Shown here in pieces: positions 1 to 8,013 of a stretch of DNA of 64,000 bases. The stretch comes from Syntrophobacterales bacterium Delta_02 (GTDB taxonomy: Bacteria > Desulfobacterota > Syntrophorhabdia > Syntrophorhabdales > Syntrophorhabdaceae): NCBI GenBank assembly GCA_001603955.1, contig LVAA01000035.1, forward strand, positions 39,356 through 103,355, written 5' to 3'. A program made the translations under genes and the position numbers. The first letter of the stretch is position 1. The number at the start of each line of letters is the position of its first letter. Below the pieces are notes generated by a model, which was not told where the DNA came from, made no database searches, and saw nothing but the letters and a program-made list of their open reading frames with translations.

Positions 1-1
1 A

Positions 2-670
2 CAGGGCCACTTCAACATACCCCGGGCCGCAGCCGTGACGATCACCTCGGCGTGCTCATCCTTCGTGAACGCCGTCGAGATCGTCGAGGGATATTTTGCG
101 ACGGGAAAGGCGACAAAGGCTCTCGTCATCGCCTCGGAGCACAATCTCGCGTACACCGATGACACCGACCAGGTATCGGGTCATCTGTGGGGGGACGGCG
201 CCGGCTGCATCTTCGTCTCCGCGGGCAGATACTCTTCCGAAGACATCGAGATAGTAGACGTCCATACGTCGGGCCTCGGCCACATCGGAAAAGGCGTGTC
301 AGGCGTGTACCTCAGGCCTTCGAACGGGGGGCTCACCATGCCACACGGACGGGACATCTTCATGCACGCCTGCAATTTCATGGCGACCGAGGCGCAGGAC
401 ATAGTGGAAAAGAACAGGTACATTCTGGACGATGTGGACTACCTCGTCCCCCACCAGGCGAATGCCCGGATCATCGACCATGTCGCGAAGACGCTCGGTG
501 TCGACAATTCGAAGGTGATATCCAACATAGAGGACACGGGGAATACAGGCTGCGCAAGCACCGTCATCTGCCTTTCACAGAATTGGGAACGGTTCATGAA
601 AGACGACCTCATACTCGTGACCGTCTTCGGCGGAGGATATTCCAGCGGCTCGATGCTGCTCAGGAAATAA
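2..670 (+). CDS. 3-oxoacyl-ACP synthase III (FabH-like), 5' truncated by window edge
   Basis: C-terminal two thirds of a thiolase-fold condensing enzyme. The reading frame is open from base 2, so the true start lies outside the window. The nucleophile cysteine sits in the motif TSACSSF, the catalytic histidine in VPHQANARI, and the catalytic asparagine in DTGNTGCAS. These are the Cys-His-Asn positions of KAS III enzymes. The family condenses acyl-CoA with malonyl-ACP in the cytoplasm. FabH-like paralogues also serve polyketide, hydrocarbon or acyl-transfer pathways, and the Ser-Ser after the Cys is not the usual AGF of housekeeping FabH, so the exact substrate is open. The stop codon forms part of a 19-bp inverted repeat that continues downstream. 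Confidence 0.85.
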   Translation, partial: QGHFNIPRAAAVTITSACSSFVNAVEIVEGYFATGKATKALVIASEHNLAYTDDTDQVSGHLWGDGAGCIFVSAGRYSSEDIEIVDVHTSGLGHIGKGVSGVYLRPSNGGLTMPHGRDIFMHACNFMATEAQDIVEKNRYILDDVDYLVPHQANARIIDHVAKTLGVDNSKVISNIEDTGNTGCASTVICLSQNWERFMKDDLILVTVFGGGYSSGSMLLRK

Positions 671-812
671 AGACGGTTTCAGGTTTCAGGTTTCAGGTTT
701 CAGGCAAAACATCTCCGGAAATTGGCCCGCGTTCCACCTCTCTCGTTCCTTTGTTTCTTTGGCTTTTAACCTGGAACTTGAAACCTGAAACCGTCTTTCT
801 ATCCCGTCTTCT
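669..812. repeat. Intergenic inverted-repeat element with GGTTTCAG words
   Basis: The left arm (669-687) and right arm (780-798) are perfect 19-bp inverted copies. The left arm runs on into further GGTTTCAG-type words. About 90 bases of ordinary-looking sequence separate the arms. After the right arm a 12-base word (ATCCCGTCTTCT) is repeated. It lies between two co-directional genes and could fold in RNA as a long stem, so it may act as a terminator or mRNA-stability element. Confidence 0.7.
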
Positions 813-863
813 ATCCCGTCTTCTATATTGACACCCGGGTGACCTTCGTTGCATAATGGAAAT

Positions 864-1424
864 ATGGAACTATTGAAAGCGATCCATGAAAGACGGAGCG
901 TAAGAAAATACAAGAACGATCCGGTGCCCGAGGAGATACTCACGGAGATACTCGAGGCGGCCCGGCGCTCGCCTTCCTGGGCCAACACCCAGGTGTGGCG
1001 TTTCATAGTGGTCAAGGACCGGAAGGTCAAGGAAGGTCTCCTCGATTGCCTCGGCCCGACCAACCCCGCGCGGGCGGCTATCGTGGAGGCGCCCGTTGTC
1101 ATCTGCGTCGCCGCAAAGAGAGGCGTTTCCGGCTGTCACAAGGGAACACCGGCAACCGACAAGGGTGATTGGTTCATGTTCGACGCTGGCATCGCCATGG
1201 AACACATCGTTCTCGCGGCATGGAACTTCGGCCTTGGCACCGTCCACGTGGGAAGTTTCGACGCGAAAAAGGCGGAGTACGTTTTGAAGATCCCCGAAGG
1301 ATATTCCATCACCGAGATGGCCCCGCTCGGCTATTTCGACGAGACCCCCCGCGAGACCCCCCGCAAACCCCTCGCCGAACTGGTCTTCCTCAACACCTTC
1401 GGCGAACCTTACAAAAACCGTTAA
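864..1424 (+). CDS. Nitroreductase family protein
   Basis: 186-residue FMN-dependent nitroreductase-fold protein. The N-terminal motif AIHERRSVRKY is the typical first flavin-binding segment. AARRSPSWANTQVWRF is the second conserved segment, and the C-terminal part contains GLGTVHVGSF and EMAPLGYFDE. The family reduces nitro compounds, quinones or enones with NAD(P)H in the cytoplasm; the substrate here cannot be told. The start was placed at ATG 864 (MELLKAIHERR) rather than an upstream TTG at 849, because family members begin within a few residues of this motif. No operon partner follows; a repeat element lies directly downstream. Confidence 0.88.
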   Translation: MELLKAIHERRSVRKYKNDPVPEEILTEILEAARRSPSWANTQVWRFIVVKDRKVKEGLLDCLGPTNPARAAIVEAPVVICVAAKRGVSGCHKGTPATDKGDWFMFDAGIAMEHIVLAAWNFGLGTVHVGSFDAKKAEYVLKIPEGYSITEMAPLGYFDETPRETPRKPLAELVFLNTFGEPYKNR

Positions 1425-1562
1425 AACCGCTCGAGCCGCTTGAGCCGCTTGAGCCGCTTGAACGTTAAGAATAAAACTGCAGAGGCTTTTCGGGCGAACA
1501 AATAACAGGGAACGGGTATTTCCTTTCCCAACGCTCAAACGGTTCAAGCGGCTCAAGCGGTC
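1424..1562. repeat. Intergenic inverted-repeat element with CGCTTGAGC words
   Basis: The left arm (about 1425-1463) is a tandem of the 9-base word CGCTTGAGC. The right arm (about 1531-1561) carries the reverse complement as GGTTCAAGCGGCTCAAGCGG. About 70 bases separate them. It lies between convergent genes (nitroreductase and zincin), where a bidirectional terminator would be expected. The unit differs from the GGTTTCAG unit of the previous gap. Confidence 0.7.
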
Positions 1563-1573
1563 TTTTCCTGTCT

Positions 1574-1954
1574 TTACCCGTATCCCAGCTCCGCCAGTCT
1601 TTCTTCGGTCATGCCTATGTAGTGGGCCACTTCGTGGACGACGGTGATCTCTATCTCTTCTTCCAGTTCTTCCCGGGTCTCGCACATCTCCTCCAGGGGC
1701 TCCTGAAAGAGATAGATCATGTCGGGATAGAGAGGAGGGATCGTCGCGGAACGCTCGATGAGGGGAACACCCTGGAAAAGACCCAGGGGACAGTCATCGT
1801 GGTGTATCCCCATCTCCCGCATCATCGCCGGCGAGGGACGTTTTTTCACCGTTATGACAATGTTGTCCAGGTACTGGCGGATATCGGGGGGGATCCTCTC
1901 TATCGCCCGGGCAACGACACGATCGAATTGAGCTTCACTGAGCCTGACGGGCAC
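1574..1954 (-). CDS. Zincin-like metallopeptidase family protein (DUF1025 type)
   Basis: 126-residue protein with a zinc-metallopeptidase signature VVHEVAHYIGM near the C-terminus (HExxH). The preceding acidic segment EELEEEIEITV and the segment PDMIYLFQEPL are typical of the short 'metallopeptidase family' (PF06262 type). These proteins are close to this length across Proteobacteria; their substrates are unknown. The next gene on this strand, a Nudix hydrolase, ends 36 bases upstream of this start, so the two are probably cotranscribed. Confidence 0.85.
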   Translation of the reverse strand: MPVRLSEAQFDRVVARAIERIPPDIRQYLDNIVITVKKRPSPAMMREMGIHHDDCPLGLFQGVPLIERSATIPPLYPDMIYLFQEPLEEMCETREELEEEIEITVVHEVAHYIGMTEERLAELGYG

Positions 1955-1990
1955 GGGCTCCCTCCCTGAGCAAGCATTGAACGGACGCGA

Positions 1991-2824
1991 TCAATCGAGG
2001 CTGCGCTCCCGCGAGTCGCGAAGGCCCTCGAGTACGGCGACGAACTCGCTGAGGATTATCGCCGTCGCCCCCCACACCTTGTGTCCCTGGACACCGAAAT
2101 AGGGGATGCGCCTCATGGCCCCCTCTATGAACCATTCCTCGACGGCGACATTCTTTTCGTCAAGGAAATGGGAAACAGGCACTTCAAGGACCTGCGAGAC
2201 CTCGATGGCCTGGGGAATGAAAGAAGGCCGGTAGGGCTGGTAAGCGACAAAGGGATGAACGCAGAAATTGCTCGGTTCTATATACAGGGGTGTCAGCGCG
2301 CCCACGATCCGCATGTCGTCAGTGCAAACCCCCAGTTCTTCACAGGCCTCACGAAGAGCGGTGCGGGAAAGGGAGTCATCCTGCGGCTCACGCGCCCCCC
2401 CGGGAAAACTGACCTGTCCCTTGTGAACCGCGACATTCTGCGTGCGGACCGTGAGGGGAATGACAAGCTCGTCGTCTTCCCCGGGGTACAGGAGGAGGAG
2501 GACCGCTCCCGCGAAAGGCTGGCCTTTCCCGGGAGGCGGTACGAACGCCCGGTGTGACGGCGACATGCGCCGCTGGGCGTCGTAACCCGGCAGGGTCATC
2601 TTCAGCGCCCGCTCTATCTCGTCCGGTGTGAATCTATCTCCGATAATGTCCTCGCAAAGAATACCGCCGTCACGGAGAACCCGCCCGAATGCAGACATCC
2701 CGCCAGGTTCGTCTGCGGGATACGCATCACCTGCGGGTCCGCTCCCGCCGGAGGGCCGCTCCCCCGAATCGCGGAAGCGTAGTACCTGTTTCTTGCCGGG
2801 TTTGAAAATGGCCGTGACAGGCAT
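1991..2824 (-). CDS. Nudix hydrolase, CoA-pyrophosphatase type
   Basis: 277 residues. The Nudix box reads FPGGAREPQDDSLSRTALRE followed by ACEELGV. The spacing and the TALRE segment are those of CoA pyrophosphatases (NudL/YeaB type), which cut CoA to phosphopantetheine and 3',5'-ADP. The N-terminal 45 residues are rich in Gly/Pro/Ser and look like a linker. ATG 2824 has a purine-rich RBS (GGCGGAAG); an internal ATG at 2695 is a plausible alternative that would remove this extension. The gene heads a short minus-strand pair with the zincin gene. Family assignment is secure; CoA specificity is inferred from the motif. Confidence 0.85.
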   Translation of the reverse strand: MPVTAIFKPGKKQVLRFRDSGERPSGGSGPAGDAYPADEPGGMSAFGRVLRDGGILCEDIIGDRFTPDEIERALKMTLPGYDAQRRMSPSHRAFVPPPGKGQPFAGAVLLLLYPGEDDELVIPLTVRTQNVAVHKGQVSFPGGAREPQDDSLSRTALREACEELGVCTDDMRIVGALTPLYIEPSNFCVHPFVAYQPYRPSFIPQAIEVSQVLEVPVSHFLDEKNVAVEEWFIEGAMRRIPYFGVQGHKVWGATAIILSEFVAVLEGLRDSRERSLD

Positions 2825-2875
2825 GCCTTCCGCCTGTCCCGTTCCGGTCTTTCGACCCGACCAAACCGGGTCGAT

Positions 2876-3169
2876 CTACAACACCCCGATACCCATGCCC
2901 ACCACGCCGGGTCCGGAATCGTACGCCTCCGTCATTGACCTCGAGTCGTCCTCGATCTCGTTCTCGAGGCGCAGGGTCACCTTCTTTATCTCACCGAGGA
3001 TCCTCATCCCCGTCTTGAAGGGGTCCTTCGCGGATATGATCTGCCCTTTCGCCATTTCTTCAAGCGCCAGCAGTGCTGCCATGAAGTTCTTGTCTACGGC
3101 TGAACTCTTTGCCGTTGACGTCTTTTTCCTGGTGACCTTGCTTTTTCCCTTCGGTTTCATCACCGCCAT
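2876..3169 (-). CDS. Small basic-tailed hypothetical protein
   Basis: 97 residues, with a strongly basic Lys/Ser/Thr-rich first 25 residues, a central helical segment (FMAALLALEEMAKGQI) and a glycine-rich end. It has an excellent RBS (AGGAGGTG, 4 bases before ATG 3169), which supports expression. I recognise no family. The basic N-terminus could bind nucleic acid, but nothing else supports that. It stands 51 bases upstream of the Nudix gene and may belong to the same transcript. Confidence 0.6.
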   Translation of the reverse strand: MAVMKPKGKSKVTRKKTSTAKSSAVDKNFMAALLALEEMAKGQIISAKDPFKTGMRILGEIKKVTLRLENEIEDDSRSMTEAYDSGPGVVGMGIGVL

Positions 3170-3490
3170 ACAACACCTCCTGACTAGGTTAGGCGTCCAA
3201 TCACCGCATAAGCCCGGAGCTTGCCTTCACCGGGCGCGACCTCCCGCAACCCCAAGAAACATCCATATCTCAATTATATTGCTATTACGCGGTTCGTCAA
3301 GCAAAGAACCGTCGCAGGTCGCAGGCTAAAGACCGTCACAAGCCACAGGTCTCACGTCACACGTTTAAAACCCAACAAGAACCCGCTATATGGCTCAACA
3401 ATCATGTTGACAGCCCATCCCCTTCCACGGTCTTTTTTTTTGGCGACCTGTGACGTGCGACGGGCTAAGCCCTTGGGCTTGTGACGATGT
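3170..3490. repeat. Gene-free gap with inverted CGTCACAAGCC arms
   Basis: A gap of about 320 bases between two minus-strand genes, with no credible ORF. The left arm (about 3300-3362) contains CGCAGGTCGCAGG and CGTCACAAGCC. The right arm (about 3438-3485) contains CGACCTGTGACG and GGCTTGTGACG, the inverse. A run of nine T (about 3429-3437) sits between them. The design matches the other intergenic inverted elements but uses a different word. Confidence 0.6.
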
Positions 3491-3985
3491 TCATCCCGCG
3501 ACGAGCACCTGCCAGATGAAGGCACCTATCATAAGCGAGGCAACGATGATCTTGAAAAGGCTCCCTGATAGAAAACCGATGAAGGTGCCCCAACCGGACA
3601 GCCAGGCCTCGCGGTGCGACCTCCCTGCCAGAAGCTCTCCCGCGACGGCCCCGATAATGGGACCGATGATGATTCCTGGCAAGCCGGCGACAACGGCCCC
3701 GAAGACGGCACCCAGCACCGCACCCCAGAAACCGTAACGCGACGCGCCGTAACGCTTCGCTCCGATAGATCCGGCGTAAAGATCGACAAGCAGGGTGATG
3801 CCCGTGACCACACCCCAAACGATGACACTGAGAAGACCGTACGCCTTCCACCCGGAGATGAAACCGTAAAAAATGAGACATGCGTATATAAGCGGTACTC
3901 CGGGAAGCACGGGAAGAAACGTCCCGGCAAGACCGGCAAGCATAACTATCACCGTGAAGGCAATCCAGAATGTCTCCATAATCAA
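3491..3985 (-). CDS. DUF456 family integral membrane protein
   Basis: 164 residues, almost entirely hydrophobic with short loops. The first segment (AFTVIVMLAGLAGTFLPVLPG) carries the FLPVLPG motif. Repeated Gly-rich membrane segments follow, including GLPGIIIGPIIGAVAGELL. This pattern and length are those of DUF456 proteins, predicted inner-membrane proteins of unknown function with glycine-zipper helices. No partner gene is evident; repeat elements flank it on both sides. Confidence 0.82.
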   Translation of the reverse strand: MIMETFWIAFTVIVMLAGLAGTFLPVLPGVPLIYACLIFYGFISGWKAYGLLSVIVWGVVTGITLLVDLYAGSIGAKRYGASRYGFWGAVLGAVFGAVVAGLPGIIIGPIIGAVAGELLAGRSHREAWLSGWGTFIGFLSGSLFKIIVASLMIGAFIWQVLVAG

Positions 3986-3997
3986 GAATAACCCTGA

Positions 3998-4095
3998 ACG
4001 GTTTCAGGTTTCAACTTCCACGGGAAAAGGCGGTTTCAGGTTTCAGGAAAAAGACAAAAACAGTGTAAGGCTTGAAACCTGAAACCGCCTTTTCG
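3998..4095. repeat. Intergenic inverted-repeat element with GGTTTCAGG words
   Basis: The arms at 4024-4045 and 4073-4094 are perfect 22-bp inverted copies separated by 27 bases. An extra partial copy of the word (ACGGTTTCAGGTTTC) precedes the left arm from 3999. The unit is the same GGTTTCAG word as in the gap after the FabH-like gene, 3.3 kb away, which argues that the two belong to one repeat family. Confidence 0.7.
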
Positions 4096-4096
4096 A

Positions 4097-4125
4097 TTGA
4101 CGGCGATATACCTCCATAATAAACT
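4097..4125 (+). promoter_or_regulatory. Predicted sigma70-type promoter for nrfHA
   Basis: TTGACG (4097-4102), 17-bp spacer, TAAACT (4120-4125), about 38 bases before the nrfH start and just after the repeat element. The -35 matches 5 of 6 consensus bases and the -10 matches 4 of 6. No FNR or NsrR palindrome was obvious by eye. Confidence 0.4.
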
Positions 4126-4163
4126 GTTTTCATATTCCAAGAACAGGGTCGAGGAAAAAAGGG

Positions 4164-4661
4164 ATGCCCCGGAGAGACAAAGACAGCGCCGATTTTGATT
4201 CCGTCATAAAGAGACACGTCTGGAGACTCGTCGGAATGGGAGCCTGTCTCGGCGCCGTCGTCATGGTGGTCATCTTCTCGGGTTATCATTTCGGAGGTTT
4301 CTCCTACTTCTGCGGCTCCTGCCACAGCATGGAGAACAATTATTTCGCGTGGAAGGCCTCCAGGCATAAGCAGTTCGCCTGCATCGAGTGCCACATGCCC
4401 CGCGACAACCTGGCGTACGCCGTCGCCTACAAGACCTATGCGGGCCTCCGCGACGTGGTGGGTGAAACGATGCGGACATATCCCTTCACCATCAAGCTCA
4501 CGGAACACGCTCGGACAATAGCAAACTCCAACTGCCTGAGGTGCCACTTCTCGACCGTCGAGAACACGCCCATGGCAAAGGGCAACCCTCAGTGCATGAA
4601 GTGTCACAGGTTTCTCGTCCATGGAAGACCCATGGAGCAGGGAGGGAACAGGTTTGAATAG
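4164..4661 (+). CDS. nrfH: Cytochrome c nitrite reductase small subunit NrfH
   Basis: 165-residue NapC/NirT-family tetrahaem quinol dehydrogenase. A single N-terminal membrane anchor spans about residues 20-43. Four CxxCH haem sites follow: CGSCH at 50, CIECH at 73, CLRCH at 124 and CMKCH at 144. Met56 lies just after the first site (CHSM), the position that ligates haem 1 in NrfH. The protein takes electrons from membrane quinol and passes them to NrfA on the periplasmic face. nrfA follows and overlaps by 8 bases, so the two are translationally coupled. Confidence 0.95.
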   Translation: MPRRDKDSADFDSVIKRHVWRLVGMGACLGAVVMVVIFSGYHFGGFSYFCGSCHSMENNYFAWKASRHKQFACIECHMPRDNLAYAVAYKTYAGLRDVVGETMRTYPFTIKLTEHARTIANSNCLRCHFSTVENTPMAKGNPQCMKCHRFLVHGRPMEQGGNRFE

Positions 4662-5931
4662 AAAACCCATCGTGGTCATTGCCGTCACCGTCGTCCTCAT
4701 CCTCGTGGCCGTGGCAGCGGTTCGGTCCTTCTTCTGGAAGCCCTCCGACAGATCGGAGGTGAGAGCCGTACCCGAAGGGGAATACGATCCCGCCGTCTGG
4801 GGACGCCGCTACCCCCTCGAGTACGGAAGCTTCCAGAAGAACCTGGAGATGACCGCGTCACCCACGGACTTTGGCGGTTCCGTGAAGTTCCAGCACTCCC
4901 TCAGGCAACCCGAGAACCTCACGAACTTCAAGGGCATGGCCTTCGGCAAAGACTACACGGAAGACCGGGGGCACACGTACGCCCTCACTGACCTCAAGGA
5001 ATCCAAGAGGATCACCCTCCAAAGCCCCGGCGCGTGCATGACATGTAAATCCGCCCACATCATCGATATCTACAAGAGCCAGGGAGAGGCCTACGCGAAA
5101 AAACCTCTCGGAGAACTGTTCGTGAAGATGAAACACTCCATCACCTGCGCGAATTGCCACGATCCTGCCACAATGTCGCTTCGCGTCTCCAATCCAGCCT
5201 TCATCGAAGCCATGCGAAAAAAGGGCATCGACGTCGCGAAGGCGCCACGGGAAGAGATGCGCAGTTACGTGTGCGGTCAGTGCCATGCCGAATACTACTT
5301 TGAACCTGAAACAACACGGGTGGTACTGCCCTGGGACAAGGGGCTGCATCCTGAGCAGGTCTATGCCTTCTACAGCGGAAAACCCGGCGGCTTCGAAGGC
5401 GACTGGGTGCATCCCGACTCGCAGACGGCGATGCTGAAGGCCCAGCACCCCGATTTCGAGATATTCTCGGCAGGCGCTCACGCCAGGGCAGGTATATCCT
5501 GCGCTGATTGCCACATGCCGTACATGCGGGAGCAGGGCAGGAAGTATAGCTCCCATTGGGTGACGAGCCCCATGAAGCATATCGACGCGTCCTGCCGGCG
5601 ATGCCACCCCGAAGAGGCAAAATGGCTCCTCGGCCGTGTGAAGACAACGCAGAAAAGCGTATGGGAACTGCAGCACACAGCGGGGATAACGGTCTCGAAG
5701 GCCCACGAGGCCGTGGCCCGTGCGGCCGCCCTCGCCGAGACGAACAAAGGGGAGCTGGACAAGGCGAGGGAATATCTGCGAAAAGCCCAGTGGTACTGGG
5801 ATTTTGTCGCTGCCGAGAACAGCATGGGTTTCCACAACCCGGCCCTGTGCCTCAACATCCTTGGCCAATCCATCGACCTGGCCCACAAGGCCAGGGAAGC
5901 CGCGGGAAAGGCATCGGGAACCACCCCGTGA
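4654..5931 (+). CDS. nrfA: Ammonia-forming cytochrome c nitrite reductase NrfA
   Basis: About 425 residues from TTG 4654, which has the RBS GGAGGGAACA and overlaps the nrfH stop. An in-frame ATG at 4621 would add 11 residues inside nrfH. The protein has the diagnostic active-site haem CMTCK (residue 128, Lys-ligated) and four further CxxCH sites: CANCH 165, CGQCH 207, CADCH 283 and CRRCH 314. QCHAEYYF is the calcium/active-site region of the family. An uncleaved-looking hydrophobic N-terminus (VIAVTVVLILVAVAAV) serves as export signal or anchor. It reduces nitrite to ammonium with six electrons in the periplasm, giving respiratory nitrite use or detoxification. Confidence 0.95.
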   Translation: MNRKPIVVIAVTVVLILVAVAAVRSFFWKPSDRSEVRAVPEGEYDPAVWGRRYPLEYGSFQKNLEMTASPTDFGGSVKFQHSLRQPENLTNFKGMAFGKDYTEDRGHTYALTDLKESKRITLQSPGACMTCKSAHIIDIYKSQGEAYAKKPLGELFVKMKHSITCANCHDPATMSLRVSNPAFIEAMRKKGIDVAKAPREEMRSYVCGQCHAEYYFEPETTRVVLPWDKGLHPEQVYAFYSGKPGGFEGDWVHPDSQTAMLKAQHPDFEIFSAGAHARAGISCADCHMPYMREQGRKYSSHWVTSPMKHIDASCRRCHPEEAKWLLGRVKTTQKSVWELQHTAGITVSKAHEAVARAAALAETNKGELDKAREYLRKAQWYWDFVAAENSMGFHNPALCLNILGQSIDLAHKAREAAGKASGTTP

Positions 5932-6256
5932 CCACAACACGGGTATCTTTCTTACTTCTGTGTCCGCATCAAAGATGCCTTCAGGCTGTACGTGAAATAA
6001 CATCATGATATCAATACATTACGTGCTGTAACTGTCCTGCTTTTTATTGCACTTGCCGGTTTCCTTGCTATACTTGTTATAAGTCGTATAGCGGGTCAGG
6101 GTGGGGAAGGCACAGCAGGGGTTTGTCTTCTCCAACTGCAAGTGAGAAACAACAGGAAATCGCGTTCGGACGCGGAAAGCCGCGGCTGTCGGTAACCTGG
6201 CCATACCGGTCGGGGCGACCGTACAGCCCCGCGGAAAATGATAGCAAGGGGGAATA
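5932..6256. other. Gene-free gap upstream of the sensor kinase
   Basis: About 325 bases with no credible ORF. It separates nrfA from the two-component pair and contains a promoter-like sequence at 6047-6074. No clear factor-independent terminator follows nrfA. Confidence 0.5.
6047..6074 (+). promoter_or_regulatory. Predicted promoter for the two-component pair
   Basis: TTGCAC (6047-6052), 16-bp spacer, TATACT (6069-6074). It lies about 180 bases before the kinase start, leaving a long leader. Only the hexamers support it. Confidence 0.4.
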
Positions 6257-7117
6257 GTGGACAATTCCGGTACTGCCGGAAAGCGACCTGTGCGGTGCGG
6301 GACTCCGTCATCGTCCCGCCGGCCGGTCACCCAGGAAACCCTGGAGCAGCGGGTGCAACAGCGAACGGCACAGCTGTCCGAACTGAACGAGCTCCTCAGG
6401 CAGGAGATCGGGGAGCGCAGGAAGATGGAAGCCGCCCTGCAGGATTCCCGGGAAAGGCTGCGTCACCTGAGCATACATCTCCAGAAGATCAGGGAAGAGG
6501 AGCGCACCTCACTGTCGCGGGAACTCCATGACGAATTCGGTCAGACCCTCACGGGCATGAAACTGGATGTGAGCTGGATAAAGAGAAGGGTCGCCTCCGA
6601 TGACGGTCTCGTTGTGGAGCGGCTCAATTCCGTGCTGGCGGCCCTCGATCACACCATTATCGCGGTGCAGCGTATGTCAGCCAGGCTCCGGCCCGTGGCT
6701 CTCGACGATTTCGGCCTCAGGGACGCGGTGGAACTCGCCGCCAGAGATGTCACAAAAAGAACGAACATCGTATGTCACATCATCTCCGAGCCCCACAATA
6801 TGACCCTCAACGACACCGTCACCACCGAGGCGTTCCGTGTTCTCCAGGAAGCACTTACAAACATCGTGCGCCACTCCGGGGCACGCGAGGTCACGATACT
6901 GCTCAGGAAACGAAAGGACGTCTTCACCATGGAGGTAAGTGACGACGGCAAAGGCATCAGGAAAAAGGAGCTGGTCAATCCGAGGTCCATCGGTTTGACA
7001 GGTATGCACGAACGGGCGCATGCGCTGGGTGGAACGCTGGCCATTATGGGTGTGCGTGGTAAAGGCACCTCGGTCACTCTCACCGTTCCGCTCCGTCCGG
7101 TCAGGCGTGACAACTAA
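6257..7117 (+). CDS. Cytoplasmic sensor histidine kinase, NarL/UhpB (HisKA_3) type
   Basis: 286 residues from GTG 6257 (RBS AAGGGGGAA). Residues about 30-85 form a coiled coil. The dimerisation/phosphoacceptor segment is SRELHDEFGQ with His91. The HATPase domain follows with an N-box in LTNIVRHSG, a G1 box VSDDGKGI and GLTGMHERAHALGG. No membrane segment and no PAS domain are present, so this is a short soluble kinase whose input is unknown; it may sense through the coiled coil or a partner. The response regulator gene starts 14 bases after its stop, so it is the evident partner. Its position after nrfHA invites a link to nitrogen-oxide respiration, but that is only proximity. Confidence 0.9.
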   Translation: MDNSGTAGKRPVRCGTPSSSRRPVTQETLEQRVQQRTAQLSELNELLRQEIGERRKMEAALQDSRERLRHLSIHLQKIREEERTSLSRELHDEFGQTLTGMKLDVSWIKRRVASDDGLVVERLNSVLAALDHTIIAVQRMSARLRPVALDDFGLRDAVELAARDVTKRTNIVCHIISEPHNMTLNDTVTTEAFRVLQEALTNIVRHSGAREVTILLRKRKDVFTMEVSDDGKGIRKKELVNPRSIGLTGMHERAHALGGTLAIMGVRGKGTSVTLTVPLRPVRRDN

Positions 7118-7131
7118 AGAGGAACAGACAG

Positions 7132-7764
7132 ATGCTGCGAGTCATTATCGCCGACGACCATCCCGTGGTACTCAAGGGCCTCAGAGAGATCCTGCAGGAG
7201 AATTTCAGCGGCATGACCTTCGATGAGGTCCGCAAAGGCTACGAACTCATCACCAAGATACACCAGAACGATTACAACCTGGTGCTTCTTGATATCTCTC
7301 TTCCCGACATAAACGGACTCGAGGTACTCAAGGAGATCAAGAAGAAAAGGACGCGTCTGCCTGTCCTCGTCGTGAGCATGTATCCTGAGGAACAGTACGC
7401 TATCCGGTCGATAAAGGCCGGCGCGCAGGGTTACATAACAAAGCGGAGCGCATCGGACGAACTGGTGGCCGCGGTGAACAAGATATTGTCGGGCAAGAGA
7501 TACATCAACCCCGCCTTTGCGGAACAGATGGTCATCGACTTCGAATCCGATACGGAAGCCCCGCCTCACGAGAAGCTTTCCATCCGCGAAATGCAGGTAA
7601 TGAAGATGGTAGCCAGCGGATTGACGAACAAGGAGATAGCCGAACAACTCCACCTCAGCATAAATACCGTCCGGACCTACCGGGTCCGCATCCTTGAAAA
7701 GATCTCCGTCAGGAAGACCAACGAATTGATCTGGTACGCCGTGAAGTACGGTCTCGTCGAGTGA
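7132..7764 (+). CDS. Response regulator, NarL/FixJ (LuxR-HTH) family
   Basis: 210 residues. The receiver domain (about 1-120) has acidic residues in IIADDHP, phosphoacceptor Asp54 in LLDISLPDI and the conserved Lys near QGYITKRSA. The C-terminal LuxR-type helix-turn-helix reads LSIREMQVMKMVASGLTNKE and continues IAEQLHLSINTVRTYRVRI. RBS GAGGAACAGACAG precedes ATG 7132. It is cotranscribed with the upstream kinase and is expected to act as a DNA-binding transcription factor when phosphorylated. Confidence 0.93.
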   Translation: MLRVIIADDHPVVLKGLREILQENFSGMTFDEVRKGYELITKIHQNDYNLVLLDISLPDINGLEVLKEIKKKRTRLPVLVVSMYPEEQYAIRSIKAGAQGYITKRSASDELVAAVNKILSGKRYINPAFAEQMVIDFESDTEAPPHEKLSIREMQVMKMVASGLTNKEIAEQLHLSINTVRTYRVRILEKISVRKTNELIWYAVKYGLVE

Positions 7765-7816
7765 AGACGGCTTGAACCGTTTGAAATGCATTAAAGACTA
7801 TCAAACCGCCGCAAGA

Positions 7817-7839
7817 TCCCGGGGGAGACACCCCCGGGA
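7817..7839 (+). terminator. Strong GC hairpin after the two-component operon
   Basis: TCCCGGGGG (7817-7825), loop AGACA, CCCCCGGGA (7831-7839): a 9-bp perfect stem with a 5-base loop. There is no U-tract directly after it, so termination may be weak or factor-aided. Confidence 0.5.
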
Positions 7840-8013
7840 GGTCATCGGATAAGAAACGATGACAGGTTGTCTGAACGAAATTACCACAAGATAAATGTCG
7901 ATTCTGCGACAGACAGGGGGACGGTCCTATTGTAGAGTCTCTATAAGAGGGATTCTGGACACGGAGACTTTTCACGGGCCTTGTCATCGAACCTCGGATG
8001 GTGTGTTGCGGAG

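Noticed and set aside
4858..6006. 382-residue minus-strand ORF over nrfA
   Set aside because: Antisense shadow of a pentahaem protein with all motifs intact; high G/C gives long false ORFs.
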